Assembly: GCA_023415305.1 (NCBI GenBank)
Contig: JAEZKZ010000122.1
Span: forward strand, 52,416-116,415
Origin: Bacillota bacterium
Lineage (GTDB): Bacteria > Bacillota > Clostridia > Acetivibrionales > DSM-1351
Length of the DNA: 64,000 nucleotides
Direction: 5' to 3'
A program made the translations under genes and the position numbers. A model generated the notes under the pieces. It was not told the DNA's origin and did no database searches. It was given only the letters and a program-made list of their open reading frames with translations. Positions 9,073 to 18,179 of the stretch are shown in pieces (the stretch's first letter is position 1; the number at the start of each line of letters is the position of its first letter).

Positions 9073-9624
9073 CTATATAAACATACCGTGGCCCAGAAAA
9101 TCTGAAAGAGTTTTTGCCATCTCTTCGGGCTCAATTCGTGCATCATCTTTTATCCATTCAAACAAAATATTCCAAAAACCACCTATTTTAAATGCCAAAC
9201 CATATTTATAGTCATGCTGAATACTATTTGATATTTCAGGTTTTAACATGGCATATAACTTTGACAAATACTGATTATAGGAATTTAAAATGTAAATTTG
9301 TAAATTATTCTTATGGATTACATTTAAGAAGTCAATGTGTTTTTCCCAAAATTTGAAATATTTATAAGTAACAGTCGAAATCGATAGTTCCTTTTGTGAT
9401 GATATGTCTTCAAAATATTCTTTACTTAAGATATCAATATAATAGATTAACAACTCATCCTTACTATTAAAATGCCTGTAAAAAGTTCTCCTGTCCAACT
9501 GGGCTGATTCAGCAATTTCCTTGATGGAAATACTACTGAAGTTTTTGTCTTGCATAAGTTTTAGAAGTGCGTTTACTAACCAGCTCTTTGATTGAATTGT
9601 AAGGGGATTTATTTTTTGTGTCAT
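9073..9624 (-). CDS. TetR/AcrR-family transcriptional regulator
   Basis: A 183-residue repressor-type protein. The N-terminal helix-turn-helix region spans residues about 10-55 (SISIKEIAESAQLDRRTFYRHFNSKDELL), the standard TetR DNA-binding signature. The ligand-binding C-terminus is divergent. ATG 9624 is preferred over an upstream TTG because AAAGGAGAG sits 6 nt before it. It is divergent from the flavin reductase at 9971. Two TGTCACA-type palindromes in the shared intergenic region suggest it represses that gene and itself; the effector is unknown. Confidence 0.9.
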   Translation of the reverse strand: MTQKINPLTIQSKSWLVNALLKLMQDKNFSSISIKEIAESAQLDRRTFYRHFNSKDELLIYYIDILSKEYFEDISSQKELSISTVTYKYFKFWEKHIDFLNVIHKNNLQIYILNSYNQYLSKLYAMLKPEISNSIQHDYKYGLAFKIGGFWNILFEWIKDDARIEPEEMAKTLSDFLGHGMFI

Positions 9625-9644
9625 TTTCAACTCTCCTTTTAAAA

Positions 9645-9663
9645 TGTCACATATTAAATGTGT
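9645..9663. promoter_or_regulatory. Second TetR-type operator candidate
   Basis: TGTCACATATTAAATGTGT contains CACAT-N5-ATGTG arms and shares its left half TGTCACA with the perfect site at 9728-9743. It lies just upstream of the TetR RBS, fitting autoregulation. Confidence 0.5.
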
Positions 9664-9685
9664 TTGTAGCAGTTTATCAGTTATG

Positions 9686-9714
9686 TTGACTTAGTATTTG
9701 AGATTTATTATACT
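9686..9714 (+). promoter_or_regulatory. Sigma-A promoter for the flavin reductase gene
   Basis: TTGACT (9686-9691) and TATACT (9709-9714) are separated by exactly 17 bp, with transcription expected to start near 9721. The palindrome at 9728-9743 would lie immediately downstream of the start. Confidence 0.7.
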
Positions 9715-9727
9715 ATGAATTACCAAT

Positions 9728-9743
9728 TGTCACAAATGTGACA
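9728..9743. promoter_or_regulatory. TetR operator candidate (perfect palindrome)
   Basis: TGTCACAAATGTGACA has two perfect 7-bp arms around AA. Its place just after the promoter at 9686-9714, next to a divergent TetR gene, makes it the best operator candidate in this window. Confidence 0.65.
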
Positions 9744-9970
9744 TTGTACAAAGTTTTAATTCAATTGGTTTTTGGTGACTTAGTTTGAAAGAATCACCGG
9801 ATGTGCAGATTGAAAAACCGTGCATAGTCAAAGCTTATTCTAGATAAGGATTTCCTAGTATGTGATTTATGCTCTTCATGAAGCTTACCCCAAAGGCCTG
9901 TTAACAGTGTTTGGTGAACACTTTCATTAAATTTTGTGCCTTGAGCACAACGAAAGGAATGAGACTTAAA

Positions 9971-10666
9971 ATGAAAATTGTAATTATTAATGGCAGTCCC
10001 AGAAAGAATGGAGCAACTGCAAAAATACTTCATGAGATTTCTCGGAATTTATCGCTCTATAATGATACCGATATTGAATACATCGACCTTTCTGAACTGG
10101 AACTTGCTTTTTGTAAAGGCTGCTGTCAGTGCTATCAGCTAGGAAAATGCATTATGGAGGATGATATTGAAATGCTCTCCAATAAAATAGCAGAAGCCGC
10201 TGGAATTGTCATCGGATCGCCAGTATACGCAAGTAATGTTCCTGCACAGTTAAAGCTGTTGATTGATCGCGGACATTTTGTAATAGAACAGCTTCTAAAA
10301 AATAAAGCCACCTTTGCAATTGTGACTCATGAAAACAAAGGTGCTAGTACAGCATTAAGAGTATTGAAAAATTTATTTCTTTTTTCAGGTTCAACAAGTA
10401 CCGTTAATTTAAGAGTGAAAAAACTCTTTAATGCTGATCCCTTGAAAGACAAAAAACTGTTAAACAAAATACAGAATAAATCGCAATATTTTTACTTAGC
10501 AATAAAAACAGGACAAGAGTCTTTATTTGGAAAATTGTTGCAAAGCATCATATTTAATACAGGGATTAAACCTTTTGTATTAAGAAATCAAGGAAGATAT
10601 CAGGGTGTGCTTAAAAGATGGGCTGAGAGAGGAATCAATTATACTAGCCTTTTATCTAAGCCCTGA
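9971..10666 (+). CDS. NAD(P)H-dependent FMN reductase / flavodoxin-fold protein
   Basis: A 231-residue flavoprotein. The N-terminal strand and phosphate loop MKIVIINGSPRKNGATAKIL, followed by SPVYASNVPAQLK, identify the flavodoxin-like NADPH-dependent reductase fold that binds FMN. A cysteine-rich segment CKGCCQCYQLGKC near residue 55 resembles the Cys pattern of iron-sulfur flavoproteins, so a cluster or redox cysteines are possible. ATG 9971 fits the family start; a longer frame from 9911 adds residues without homology features. It is divergent from the TetR gene and likely controlled by it. The substrate may be a quinone, nitro compound or metal, but this is unknown. Confidence 0.85.
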   Translation: MKIVIINGSPRKNGATAKILHEISRNLSLYNDTDIEYIDLSELELAFCKGCCQCYQLGKCIMEDDIEMLSNKIAEAAGIVIGSPVYASNVPAQLKLLIDRGHFVIEQLLKNKATFAIVTHENKGASTALRVLKNLFLFSGSTSTVNLRVKKLFNADPLKDKKLLNKIQNKSQYFYLAIKTGQESLFGKLLQSIIFNTGIKPFVLRNQGRYQGVLKRWAERGINYTSLLSKP

Positions 10667-10732
10667 TGTTGGATCTGTACACCTCAAATTTCAAAGAATA
10701 TCTTCCAGGTTGATGATATTTTGGAAAATGAT

Positions 10733-11107
10733 TTATACAATAATTGAAAATAAAAGAAGTGCTATTGTGACGCCAGCAAAACCAAAGGTTTTCCAGTATT
10801 TATAATATAGTGCTTCAATAATACCATAAACAGAAAATAAAATTGTAGTTATCAATAAGGCTTTCCCTGTGTAACTATGTAATATGTAAGACGACAAAGC
10901 TGTTGCAAACAAAGCTGTTCCGAAGATAAGCATACAGACAACCTTAACTTTAATATTTTTATCCGATATACCTGCTGGCAACTCTCCATGTTGTTTTCTT
11001 GCCTTATCTATACCCCCGGTTATAGTGAGGTATGTTAGGTTCGTTACTATTTCAAAGCACCCCAATGCTAATAAAAACGCTCTGAAGATTTCCTGACCCC
11101 ATGTCAT
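10733..11107 (-). CDS. Small membrane protein, function unknown
   Basis: 124 residues with about four hydrophobic segments (near residues 8-27, 54-75, 80-98 and 106-124) and a short basic loop. I do not recognise the family, although the layout is like small SdpI/DoxX-type proteins. The start ATG overlaps the MarR stop by 4 nt (ATGA) and GGAGG precedes it. The two are therefore translated as an operon, and this protein is the probable target of that regulator, perhaps a transport or immunity-type membrane factor. Confidence 0.75.
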   Translation of the reverse strand: MTWGQEIFRAFLLALGCFEIVTNLTYLTITGGIDKARKQHGELPAGISDKNIKVKVVCMLIFGTALFATALSSYILHSYTGKALLITTILFSVYGIIEALYYKYWKTFGFAGVTIALLLFSIIV

Positions 11108-11541
11108 TTTATTTGTACCTCCTCTGATAAATTCTCAATAATTCTGTTTAATGACCTGAACAGTTGCTGCTCTTCCATATGACTAAAGCCCACAAGAGCT
11201 TTTTTAGTCACCTTATCAGCCATTGCTTCAATTTCACCAACCATACTTTCAGCCTCAGCTGTCAGATGTATCGAATACGATCTTTTATCTCTGGGATCGA
11301 CCGTTTTCTCAAGTAACTTTTTTTCACTTAGTCTTGCTATAATTTCTCCAACTGTAGCTTTATCAGCCTTTAATTCATCAGCTATCTGAGTTTGCGAAAG
11401 GCATTTTCTTGTATCAAGCAGTTTAATAACCGCCCATTGTGATGTTGTAATATTGTACTTACCGAGATAATTATCCATTGATCTCTTAATTAGTTTCGCA
11501 CATGAATTGAGCAGATATCCCAGTATATCCTGTATTTCCAT
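11104..11541 (-). CDS. MarR-family transcriptional regulator
   Basis: The 145-residue protein has a winged-helix core: helix-turn-helix LSQTQIADELKADKATVGEIIARL, then the wing KTVDPRDKRSYSIHLT, which is the classical MarR DxRxxR region. ATG 11541 follows GAGGAG; the frame is open to 11634 but that extension crosses the promoter. Two palindromes overlap the promoter, so autorepression is likely. The downstream membrane gene overlaps its stop and is co-regulated. Confidence 0.9.
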   Translation of the reverse strand: MEIQDILGYLLNSCAKLIKRSMDNYLGKYNITTSQWAVIKLLDTRKCLSQTQIADELKADKATVGEIIARLSEKKLLEKTVDPRDKRSYSIHLTAEAESMVGEIEAMADKVTKKALVGFSHMEEQQLFRSLNRIIENLSEEVQIK

Positions 11542-11560
11542 TGTGTAACTCCTCTCATTA

Positions 11561-11578
11561 TAGTAAGTACACTTACTA
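11561..11578. promoter_or_regulatory. MarR operator candidate, downstream site
   Basis: TAGTAAGTACACTTACTA is an 8-2-8 perfect inverted repeat lying between the predicted start of transcription and the RBS. A MarR dimer could bind it. Confidence 0.6.
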
Positions 11579-11585
11579 TATATAT

Positions 11586-11597
11586 TAAGTATACTTA
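11586..11597. promoter_or_regulatory. MarR operator candidate over the -10 box
   Basis: TAAGTATACTTA is a 12-bp perfect palindrome covering the -10 hexamer at 11588-11593. It shares the AAGT/ACTT half sites with the site at 11561-11578. Confidence 0.6.
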
Positions 11598-11616
11598 CTA
11601 TTTTTGAAGATGTCAA
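11588..11616 (-). promoter_or_regulatory. Sigma-A promoter of the MarR operon
   Basis: On the minus strand, TTGACA (11611-11616) and TATACT (11588-11593) are separated by 17 bp, a near-consensus promoter for the 11541 gene. Confidence 0.75.
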
Positions 11617-11667
11617 TAATTCCATATATACCAAATATGTGTTATTAGGTTAAAATTAACTAGAAAA

Positions 11668-11699
11668 GGCAAGCAGCGTTATAATCTCCCCTGCTTGCC
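11668..11699 (-). terminator. Intrinsic terminator of the chemoreceptor gene
   Basis: A 9-bp GC-rich stem GGCAAGCAG/CTGCTTGCC followed on the minus strand by TTTTC, about 40 bp after the stop at 11740. Confidence 0.7.
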
Positions 11700-11739
11700 C
11701 TTAACTTTTGATATTTGGATCCCAAATTATTGTCACTAA

Positions 11740-13464
11740 CTATTTTTCTATTGTAAAAACTAAAGCCTGTTCCAGCATTCTATCAGTACCTTGCTTAATG
11801 TTGTCCGTCAGGTCTTTAGCCTCCGAGGACCTTTCAACAATGACCTGCGCCTTATTTGCAATTATGCCTATATCTTCAGAACCAACATTTGAAGCCTTTG
11901 CAATTTCACTGATAGCGGTTACCATGTTTTGTATTGAAGTGAGCAGCTTCTCACAAGTGGTGCTTAAGTCTGTTGAGTTATCATAATAGTACAATGCATC
12001 CTGACTGTATTGTTCGCTGGTTTCAATCAGTAATGCATAATCACCGAATACTTTTTCATTAATAAAGCTGAGGATGTTACTGGAGCTATCTGCCAAATCT
12101 TTTACAGAAACAGTAATTTGGTTTGTGACGCTCTGGAGCTTTGAAACTATGTTCTTTGATTCGTCAGCAAGCTTTCTTATCTCCTCAGCAACAACAGAAA
12201 AACCTTTACCGTGTTCTCCTGCTCTAGCAGCTTCAATAGCAGCGTTTAAAGCAAGCAAATTTGTTTGGTCACTTATACCTAAAATTGTTCCATACATTTC
12301 TTTCATCTGATCAACTTTTCTAACATCATTTAATGACCGGTTTAGTTTGTCCTGGGAGCTTTCAAACAATTGTCTGGTCTCGTTAAGAGAGTCAGTAGCT
12401 TTTTCTCTAATTGATTGAGCTCTCAAATTAATATCTGTTGCTATTCGCACCTCTTCCTCCGCCTTCGAGGCAACGTTTTCCACAGCTGACTCAATCTCAT
12501 ATGCAACTGATGTCATTTCCTCAGTTGAAGCGGCTGTTTGCTGCATGAGAGCCGACAATTGCTGTGAGGTATCAGTTATATCTATTACTTCGGAGTTTAA
12601 TTCCGCCATTTTATTGTTTGCAACATCAATTGTCCGTTTTGATTTTTCAGCCTCAAATATAACAGTACTAAGTATTTTGGTCAGCGATTCCTGCATTTTG
12701 CTTATTGAATTGGTTATTTGACCTATTTCATCCTTCTTATTTACTAAATCCTTCGGAACTTTGCCTGTAAGGTCTCCAGTGCCAATGATTTTCAGGTGCT
12801 CTGCAGAATATATAAGGGGTTTGGAAATAGATCTGGCTATTAAAAATGTGGCTATTATACCCAAGATGGCAGCAACAGCAAAAGTCAACACTAACGACAT
12901 GATTGCAACTTTTTCATTTTGTTCACTTTTGATATATACTGAGGCAGATAAATCTCCAATATCTTTAGATAACTGCTGATATTGCATTTGATAATCATTT
13001 AAGTATTTAACATTCGCATTAAATTTCTTCATTGCACCTGCCTGGTCACCAGCCATGGCCAGTTGAATTATTTCATCCCTAACCTCGTTGAATTTTCCTA
13101 CATTCTGTGATGCCGATGATATAGCATCAACACCAATATTTTCTATTTCTAATAGCTTTAGGCTTGCCAAGTCAGCTTCTATCGCCTGAGACCTGTCCTC
13201 TATTATCTGAAGTTTTTCCTTTTGAGCAGTTTTGTCGTCAATGTTCAAAATTATGTACAGGAGGTTTGCTTCATTAGCACGAGAATTTGCTCTTATGTTA
13301 TTTATGTACTCTGTACCCTTAAGATAGTTACCATAAATGATATCTATTCCGGAATTTACCTTTTTCTGAAAAACATAAGATACTGCCCCCTGACCGAGCA
13401 GTAATAACAGCAACAGTACTGAAAGTATCAAAACCTTGTAAAAAACCTTCATATTTTTGAACAT
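11740..13464 (-). CDS. Methyl-accepting chemotaxis protein
   Basis: A 574-residue transmembrane receptor. TM1 is at residues about 9-30, a four-helix-bundle-like extracellular sensor at 31-183, TM2 at about 184-209, HAMP at 210-264, and a long signalling coiled coil after that. The conserved hairpin tip is present (DQTNLLALNAAIEAARAGE, then GKGFSVVAEEIRKLA), which contacts CheA/CheW. No C-terminal CheR-binding pentapeptide is visible. The ligand is unknown. It is isolated from other chemotaxis genes here and has its own promoter and terminator. Confidence 0.93.
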   Translation of the reverse strand: MFKNMKVFYKVLILSVLLLLLLLGQGAVSYVFQKKVNSGIDIIYGNYLKGTEYINNIRANSRANEANLLYIILNIDDKTAQKEKLQIIEDRSQAIEADLASLKLLEIENIGVDAISSASQNVGKFNEVRDEIIQLAMAGDQAGAMKKFNANVKYLNDYQMQYQQLSKDIGDLSASVYIKSEQNEKVAIMSLVLTFAVAAILGIIATFLIARSISKPLIYSAEHLKIIGTGDLTGKVPKDLVNKKDEIGQITNSISKMQESLTKILSTVIFEAEKSKRTIDVANNKMAELNSEVIDITDTSQQLSALMQQTAASTEEMTSVAYEIESAVENVASKAEEEVRIATDINLRAQSIREKATDSLNETRQLFESSQDKLNRSLNDVRKVDQMKEMYGTILGISDQTNLLALNAAIEAARAGEHGKGFSVVAEEIRKLADESKNIVSKLQSVTNQITVSVKDLADSSSNILSFINEKVFGDYALLIETSEQYSQDALYYYDNSTDLSTTCEKLLTSIQNMVTAISEIAKASNVGSEDIGIIANKAQVIVERSSEAKDLTDNIKQGTDRMLEQALVFTIEK

Positions 13465-13511
13465 AACATTAATACTCCTTTTATTTATCTATAGTGTATT
13501 TGTCTACACAG

Positions 13512-13539
13512 AGTATATACCAAATTAAAGAAGTTTCAA
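13512..13539 (-). promoter_or_regulatory. Candidate promoter of the chemoreceptor gene
   Basis: On the minus strand TTGAAA (13534-13539) and TATACT (13512-13517) are 16 bp apart, about 50 bp before the ATG. I did not find a clear sigma-D motif, which such genes sometimes use. Confidence 0.45.
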
Positions 13540-13644
13540 ACGGTTTTTGTCAAAATTTGAAATATAATATCGAATTTACGATTATAAAGAACTAATTGAT
13601 GGAGATTGGTCAAGAATCCGACTGGCTAATATAAATTATTGTCT

Positions 13645-14091
13645 TTATTTTTCCTCAATCTGATCCTTCCAATTAAAATCTCCTGTAACAAAATATGATG
13701 CCTGCGACTTCACAAGAAGCTGCTTCTGAGCATTATATATTTCACCCGAGGCTCTCATAATTGTCCTTCCATTGCTTATAACACTGCCAATCGCTGTTAT
13801 GGTACTTCCTACAGGTGTATTCTTTATGTAACTTACATTCATATCAATTGTTACAACCCGTTTCCCATGAGTAATACAAGCAACCCCCATAGCTATATCT
13901 GATATAGAGGCCAGAGTACCGCCGTGAACAAACCCGTACATATTGCAATGCTTATCAATTATCTTTGAAGTATATGTTACTTCACCCTCTTTAATTGCTA
14001 CTATCTCAAGTTCAAGAAAATTCTCGAGAATAGGTGTCTTATATGTTTCCTTTAAGTGATTCTTAAGCCATTCTATATACTGCTTTGACAA
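13645..14091 (-). CDS. PaaI-type hotdog-fold thioesterase
   Basis: 148 residues with the hotdog signature NMYGFVHGGTLASISDIAMG, characteristic of PaaI/YbgC-like acyl-CoA thioesterases. The central helix is followed by the strand pattern VVTIDMNVSYIKNT. The start is a TTG with a GGGGG RBS about 8 nt upstream. The acyl-CoA substrate is unknown. It follows lepA on the same strand after a strong terminator, so it is probably transcribed separately. Confidence 0.85.
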   Translation of the reverse strand: MSKQYIEWLKNHLKETYKTPILENFLELEIVAIKEGEVTYTSKIIDKHCNMYGFVHGGTLASISDIAMGVACITHGKRVVTIDMNVSYIKNTPVGSTITAIGSVISNGRTIMRASGEIYNAQKQLLVKSQASYFVTGDFNWKDQIEEK

Positions 14092-14151
14092 AATTAAGCC
14101 CCCTATTTTGATGATTGTTTAATGATACCTGTGTTTATTTTTTATGTCAAA

Positions 14152-14178
14152 AGGGGCATTGGTGAATCCAATGCCCCT
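14152..14178 (-). terminator. Intrinsic terminator of lepA
   Basis: An 11-bp perfect stem AGGGGCATTGG/CCAATGCCCCT with loop TGAAT, followed on the minus strand by TTTTG. It lies 18 bp after the lepA stop. Confidence 0.8.
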
Positions 14179-14195
14179 GAATTGAAATATAAATA

Positions 14196-16004
14196 TCAGT
14201 CAAGTTTCAATACGCTCATGAATGCTTCCTGGGGCACTTCTACAGAGCCTACCTGGCGCATACGCTTTTTACCTTCCTTCTGCTTTTCAAGCAGCTTTCT
14301 TTTTCTGGAGATATCACCACCGTAGCATTTTGCAAGAACGTCCTTTCTGAATGCCTTGACAGTTTCACGAGCAATGATCTTACCACCAATACATGCTTGA
14401 ATTGGTATTTCAAACATTTGCCTCGGGATGGACTCTTTTAGCTTCTCGGTCATTCTTCTGCCTCTAGAAACAGACTTTTCTCTATGCACAATAAATGACA
14501 GGGCATCAACAATTTCACCGTTTAGCATTATATCAAGCTTAACGAGATCTGATTCCCTATAGCCAATTAACTCATAATCAAAGGAGGCATAGCCTTTTGT
14601 TCTGGACTTAAGTGCATCAAAAAAGTCATAAATTATTTCATTCAGTGGCATTTCATAAGTGAGCATTACTCTGCCCTCGTCAATGTAGGACATATCCTTG
14701 TAAACGCCTCTTCTTTCCTGAGAAAGCTCCATGATGTTACCAACATATTCAGTAGGAACCATAATTGTAGCTTTTACGATTGGTTCCTCCATCATATCAA
14801 TTTCAGTAACAGGTGGAAGATTTGTAGGATTATCTATTGTCAACACATCACCGTCTGTTGTTGTAACCTTGTAAATAACACTTGGAGCAGTAGTCACAAG
14901 GTCAAAGTTATACTCCCGTTCAAGTCTCTCCTGAATGATTTCCATATGAAGAAGCCCAAGGAATCCGCATCTGAAGCCGAAACCAAGTGCTACCGAAGAT
15001 TCAGGCTCAAAAGTAAGGGCAGCGTCATTAAGCTGCAGCTTTTCCAATGCGTCTCTCAAATCACCATATTTTGAACCATCAGCGGGATAAATCCCACAGA
15101 ATACCATGGAATTAACCTTTTTGTAACCGGGCAGCGGTTCTGTAGCCGGATTATCAACTAACGTAATAGTATCGCCGACTCTTGTGTCCCGGACATTCTT
15201 TATACTTGCGGCTATATATCCAACATCCCCCGCTTTGAGCTCCTCGGCCGGAGAAAGTCCTCCCGGTCTCAGATACCCTAATTCGGTAACTACAAAATCT
15301 TTTTTAGTATACATCATACGAATGGTATCGCCGTTTCTAACGGTACCCTCCTTCACCCTCATGTATACAATTACTCCCTTGTAGCTGTCATAAAAGGAGT
15401 CAAATATCAATGCCCTCAGAGGAGCCTCTTCATCTCCTTCGGGACACGGAATCATATGAACAACCTTTTGAAGAACCTCTTCCATATTTAAACCGTTCTT
15501 GGCTGACACCATTGGTGCTTCAGAGGCATCAAGACCAATAACGTCTTCAATTTCCTTTTTTACGACATCCGGTTGAGCACTTGGAAGGTCTATTTTATTT
15601 ATAACAGGCATGATCTCCAAATTGTGTTCCAGAGCCAGATACACGTTGGCAAGGGTCTGAGCTTCAATTCCCTGCGCCGCATCAACAACAAGAATAGCAC
15701 CTTCACAGGCTGCAAGGCTTCTTGAAACCTCATAATTGAAGTCAACATGACCCGGAGTGTCAATCAAATTGTAAATATACTCATGTCCATCCGGTGCCTG
15801 GTAAACCATTCGCACTGCCTGTGCTTTAATTGTTATACCTCTTTCTCTTTCAAGCTCCATATTGTCAAGAACCTGTTCCTGCATTTCTCTGGAAGTAAGC
15901 ACACCGGTTTTTTCCAGCAATCTGTCTGCAAGAGTTGATTTTCCATGGTCTATATGAGCAATGATGCAAAAATTTCTTATATATTTTTGTCTTTCACTTG
16001 GCAT
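14196..16004 (-). CDS. lepA: Elongation factor 4 (LepA)
   Basis: A full-length 602-residue translational GTPase. G1 is AHIDHGKSTLADRLLE, G3 is DTPGHVDFNYEV and G4 is NKIDLPSA. The C-terminal LepA-specific domain ends FRKDVLAKCYGGDISRKRKLL, with the conserved tail after it. EF4 binds ribosomes and can back-translocate or assist under ionic stress. GGAGGATTTGGA precedes the ATG. Its position after spoIIP follows a common clostridial order, though here two genes intervene. Confidence 0.98.
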   Translation of the reverse strand: MPSERQKYIRNFCIIAHIDHGKSTLADRLLEKTGVLTSREMQEQVLDNMELERERGITIKAQAVRMVYQAPDGHEYIYNLIDTPGHVDFNYEVSRSLAACEGAILVVDAAQGIEAQTLANVYLALEHNLEIMPVINKIDLPSAQPDVVKKEIEDVIGLDASEAPMVSAKNGLNMEEVLQKVVHMIPCPEGDEEAPLRALIFDSFYDSYKGVIVYMRVKEGTVRNGDTIRMMYTKKDFVVTELGYLRPGGLSPAEELKAGDVGYIAASIKNVRDTRVGDTITLVDNPATEPLPGYKKVNSMVFCGIYPADGSKYGDLRDALEKLQLNDAALTFEPESSVALGFGFRCGFLGLLHMEIIQERLEREYNFDLVTTAPSVIYKVTTTDGDVLTIDNPTNLPPVTEIDMMEEPIVKATIMVPTEYVGNIMELSQERRGVYKDMSYIDEGRVMLTYEMPLNEIIYDFFDALKSRTKGYASFDYELIGYRESDLVKLDIMLNGEIVDALSFIVHREKSVSRGRRMTEKLKESIPRQMFEIPIQACIGGKIIARETVKAFRKDVLAKCYGGDISRKRKLLEKQKEGKKRMRQVGSVEVPQEAFMSVLKLD

Positions 16005-16184
16005 TCCAAATCCTCCACCAGCTTGTTAAAAAATCTCTCATTATAGTTAGCAATTAATTATAGCATAGCCCGGCATAAGCCGCAACGGGGGATTACGTTG
16101 CGGTGAAATACGGCACTATAATCTTCCTTAGCCGTTATTACGCAGAAAACTAGCGGTCCATGTTATTATTACCGGAAAAAGAAG

Positions 16185-16240
16185 AAAACAGTCAACGGCT
16201 TGATGGAGGGAAGAGTCCATCAAAATAATTGACTGTTTTT
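16185..16240 (-). terminator. Intrinsic terminator downstream of the DUF3298-type gene
   Basis: Outer arms AAAACAGTCAA (16185-16195) and its complement (16229-16239) enclose an inner hairpin TTGATGGA/TCCATCAA. The minus-strand side runs into T-rich DNA. It lies 32 bp after the stop at 16272. Confidence 0.7.
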
Positions 16241-16271
16241 AATGCGTTATAGGTTAACCAATTCTTGCCTA

Positions 16272-17711
16272 TTACCTTACTTCTATGATTCTCCATTTCT
16301 CCTGATTTGGTACTTTTGTAACTTTGACTTTTGTTACTGTATCAGGTTCTTTTCCTGCTGAAGTTTCCCAGTGAAAAACTATATCGAAAGAATTCTCACC
16401 GATCTTTTTAATATCATAGCTTGAAACCCATGGACTTGATACTCCGGTAACCCAGTTCAATTCTTCCAGTTCAGCCTTTTTAGCAGCCTTAAGAGTATCT
16501 GAATACAATGCGTACTGAAGTGCTCCGTTTCTACTCTCTATAGCTTCAGCATACAATTCAACAGCGTTATCTGCTGTGACGGGTTCAATATATTTTACAA
16601 TTTGCTTATCAAACACACTTTGCTTCTCATCATCTATATTAAAAATTCTTAATGCTTCCCCGTCATAGTATACATCTTCCTTGAGAACTTGTGAGAAATA
16701 GCTGGATGGTACATACATGGTATTTCCTTTTGCATGTGGCGCTAAACCCAACTGAGTCTTTTCACCGGTTTTACTTGAATAATAGCTGTTTACTTTATTT
16801 TTTATATATCCGCCGTCTACAGCCCAGCCCTTTTCACCGTTCCATGCCACCTTGTAACCCAGAAGTTCGGCTATGGTTTTCAGAGGAACCATTAATGAAT
16901 ACTCCTTCTCATAGACAGTCGGCTGAGGCTTCATACTTGTACCGTTATATTTGACCTTCTCAAGAGGTTTCGCATTTATCATCTGATTGTAAATATCACT
17001 TTTTAGGAGACCTTTCAATTCCTTGGCATTTATTTCAAATACCGACATCCCTCCTGCATAGGGCCTTAGTTCATATAATCCGAAATATATTACCAGTTTG
17101 TCTCCGTCAATATAGAATTTATAGTCACTGTTCCTTGCTGCAACGGTTTTCTTCGCATCATCAAAATACATATCCTTCTCTTTATCTATGAGCCTGTTTA
17201 TCTTCTCTAAAATGACTTTTTTGTAATTGCTGCTGCTGTTAAACAGAGAACCGAAATTATTGTATATTTCATTTGTCTTTGTATTTACGGTGAAACTATC
17301 CTTGTACGCCATCCCATGAGCTCCGCCTGTGTAATCATAGGAATTGAAAATCAGAGACATAATATTTCCGCTAAAGTTATAGTCAAAAAAGGACTCCAGT
17401 GAAACACCAATACTGCTTACTTCCTCTTGGTCTTTTTTCTGCTGTTCCTTCAATTCTTTGATATAGCCATAAGCCTCTCTTATATATCCTATTGAATTGA
17501 TATTATTTTTTAGAAATGTATCATTCAATTTTTCTGCTGCATTAAAACCGCTCAAATATGGATAAATGATTCTAATATTCAAATCATCTTCTGCTGTTTC
17601 AATTTTCCGAGCCTCAACTTTGACATTTTCTCTAGTAGCAGCCTCTCCATAAGAAGAAAATGCAGTGAGGAATATTATTAGTACTAAAACATATGATAAT
17701 AGCTTTTTCAT
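16272..17711 (-). CDS. Exported DUF4163/DUF3298 protein with stalk domain
   Basis: The 479-residue secreted protein has a signal peptide at residues 1-24. The N-terminal half resembles the DUF4163-DUF3298 (PdaC/RsiV-type) region, with the typical block YDYTGGAHGMAYKDSFTVN near residue 125 and the downstream DKLVIYFGLYELRPYAGG. Residues about 262-365 form a copper-amine-oxidase-N stalk module (EYSLMVPLKTIAELLGYKV, MYVPSSYFSQVL). The C-terminal 100 residues are a small alpha/beta domain of unknown function. Such proteins bind lysozyme or act at the cell wall, but the exact role is inference. Confidence 0.8.
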   Translation of the reverse strand: MKKLLSYVLVLIIFLTAFSSYGEAATRENVKVEARKIETAEDDLNIRIIYPYLSGFNAAEKLNDTFLKNNINSIGYIREAYGYIKELKEQQKKDQEEVSSIGVSLESFFDYNFSGNIMSLIFNSYDYTGGAHGMAYKDSFTVNTKTNEIYNNFGSLFNSSSNYKKVILEKINRLIDKEKDMYFDDAKKTVAARNSDYKFYIDGDKLVIYFGLYELRPYAGGMSVFEINAKELKGLLKSDIYNQMINAKPLEKVKYNGTSMKPQPTVYEKEYSLMVPLKTIAELLGYKVAWNGEKGWAVDGGYIKNKVNSYYSSKTGEKTQLGLAPHAKGNTMYVPSSYFSQVLKEDVYYDGEALRIFNIDDEKQSVFDKQIVKYIEPVTADNAVELYAEAIESRNGALQYALYSDTLKAAKKAELEELNWVTGVSSPWVSSYDIKKIGENSFDIVFHWETSAGKEPDTVTKVKVTKVPNQEKWRIIEVR

Positions 17712-17842
17712 TACATCAATCCTTTCTTAAATTAACAATTTTATCTTCTGTCGATTGCACTGTATAGCGCCATCTGGTGTAATGTTAACATAATAATCAG
17801 ACGTAAGGGTAACAAAAAAGTTACATGTTTTTACCTGAATTG

Positions 17843-18112
17843 CTAAAAAAAATTTTTAAGCTTAAAGACATCTCTTTTCAGGTATTTTACATTAACATCA
17901 AAGTTATTATTCATAATTGAAAGCTGATAAATATCCTGATCGATTTCCCGGACTCTTATTATTTCCAATTTTGCATGACCGTAAAGAACATAGCTTTTGC
18001 TGAGATCGACAACTATCAGTCCGCCGCTTACAATAAATAAAAACAATATTGATACCACTAATATTTTTAGGTTGTATAGTCTTTGATTTCGTAACCTTAC
18101 TTTTCTTGCCAA
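17843..18112 (-). CDS. Small single-pass membrane protein
   Basis: 89 residues: a basic N-terminus (RKVRLRNQR), one transmembrane helix (residues about 15-37) and an extracytoplasmic tail. The start is TTG with GGAGGCGG about 6 nt upstream. I do not recognise a family. It lies 67 bp downstream of spoIIP on the same strand, so it is probably part of the sporulation transcript and may be a forespore or mother-cell membrane protein. Confidence 0.6.
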   Translation of the reverse strand: MARKVRLRNQRLYNLKILVVSILFLFIVSGGLIVVDLSKSYVLYGHAKLEIIRVREIDQDIYQLSIMNNNFDVNVKYLKRDVFKLKNFF

Positions 18113-18179
18113 AAGCCGCCTCCAAAATATTCTGATGATACTTATTTTTGACAGGCAGTGTGGAATTTAGTCATTTAGA

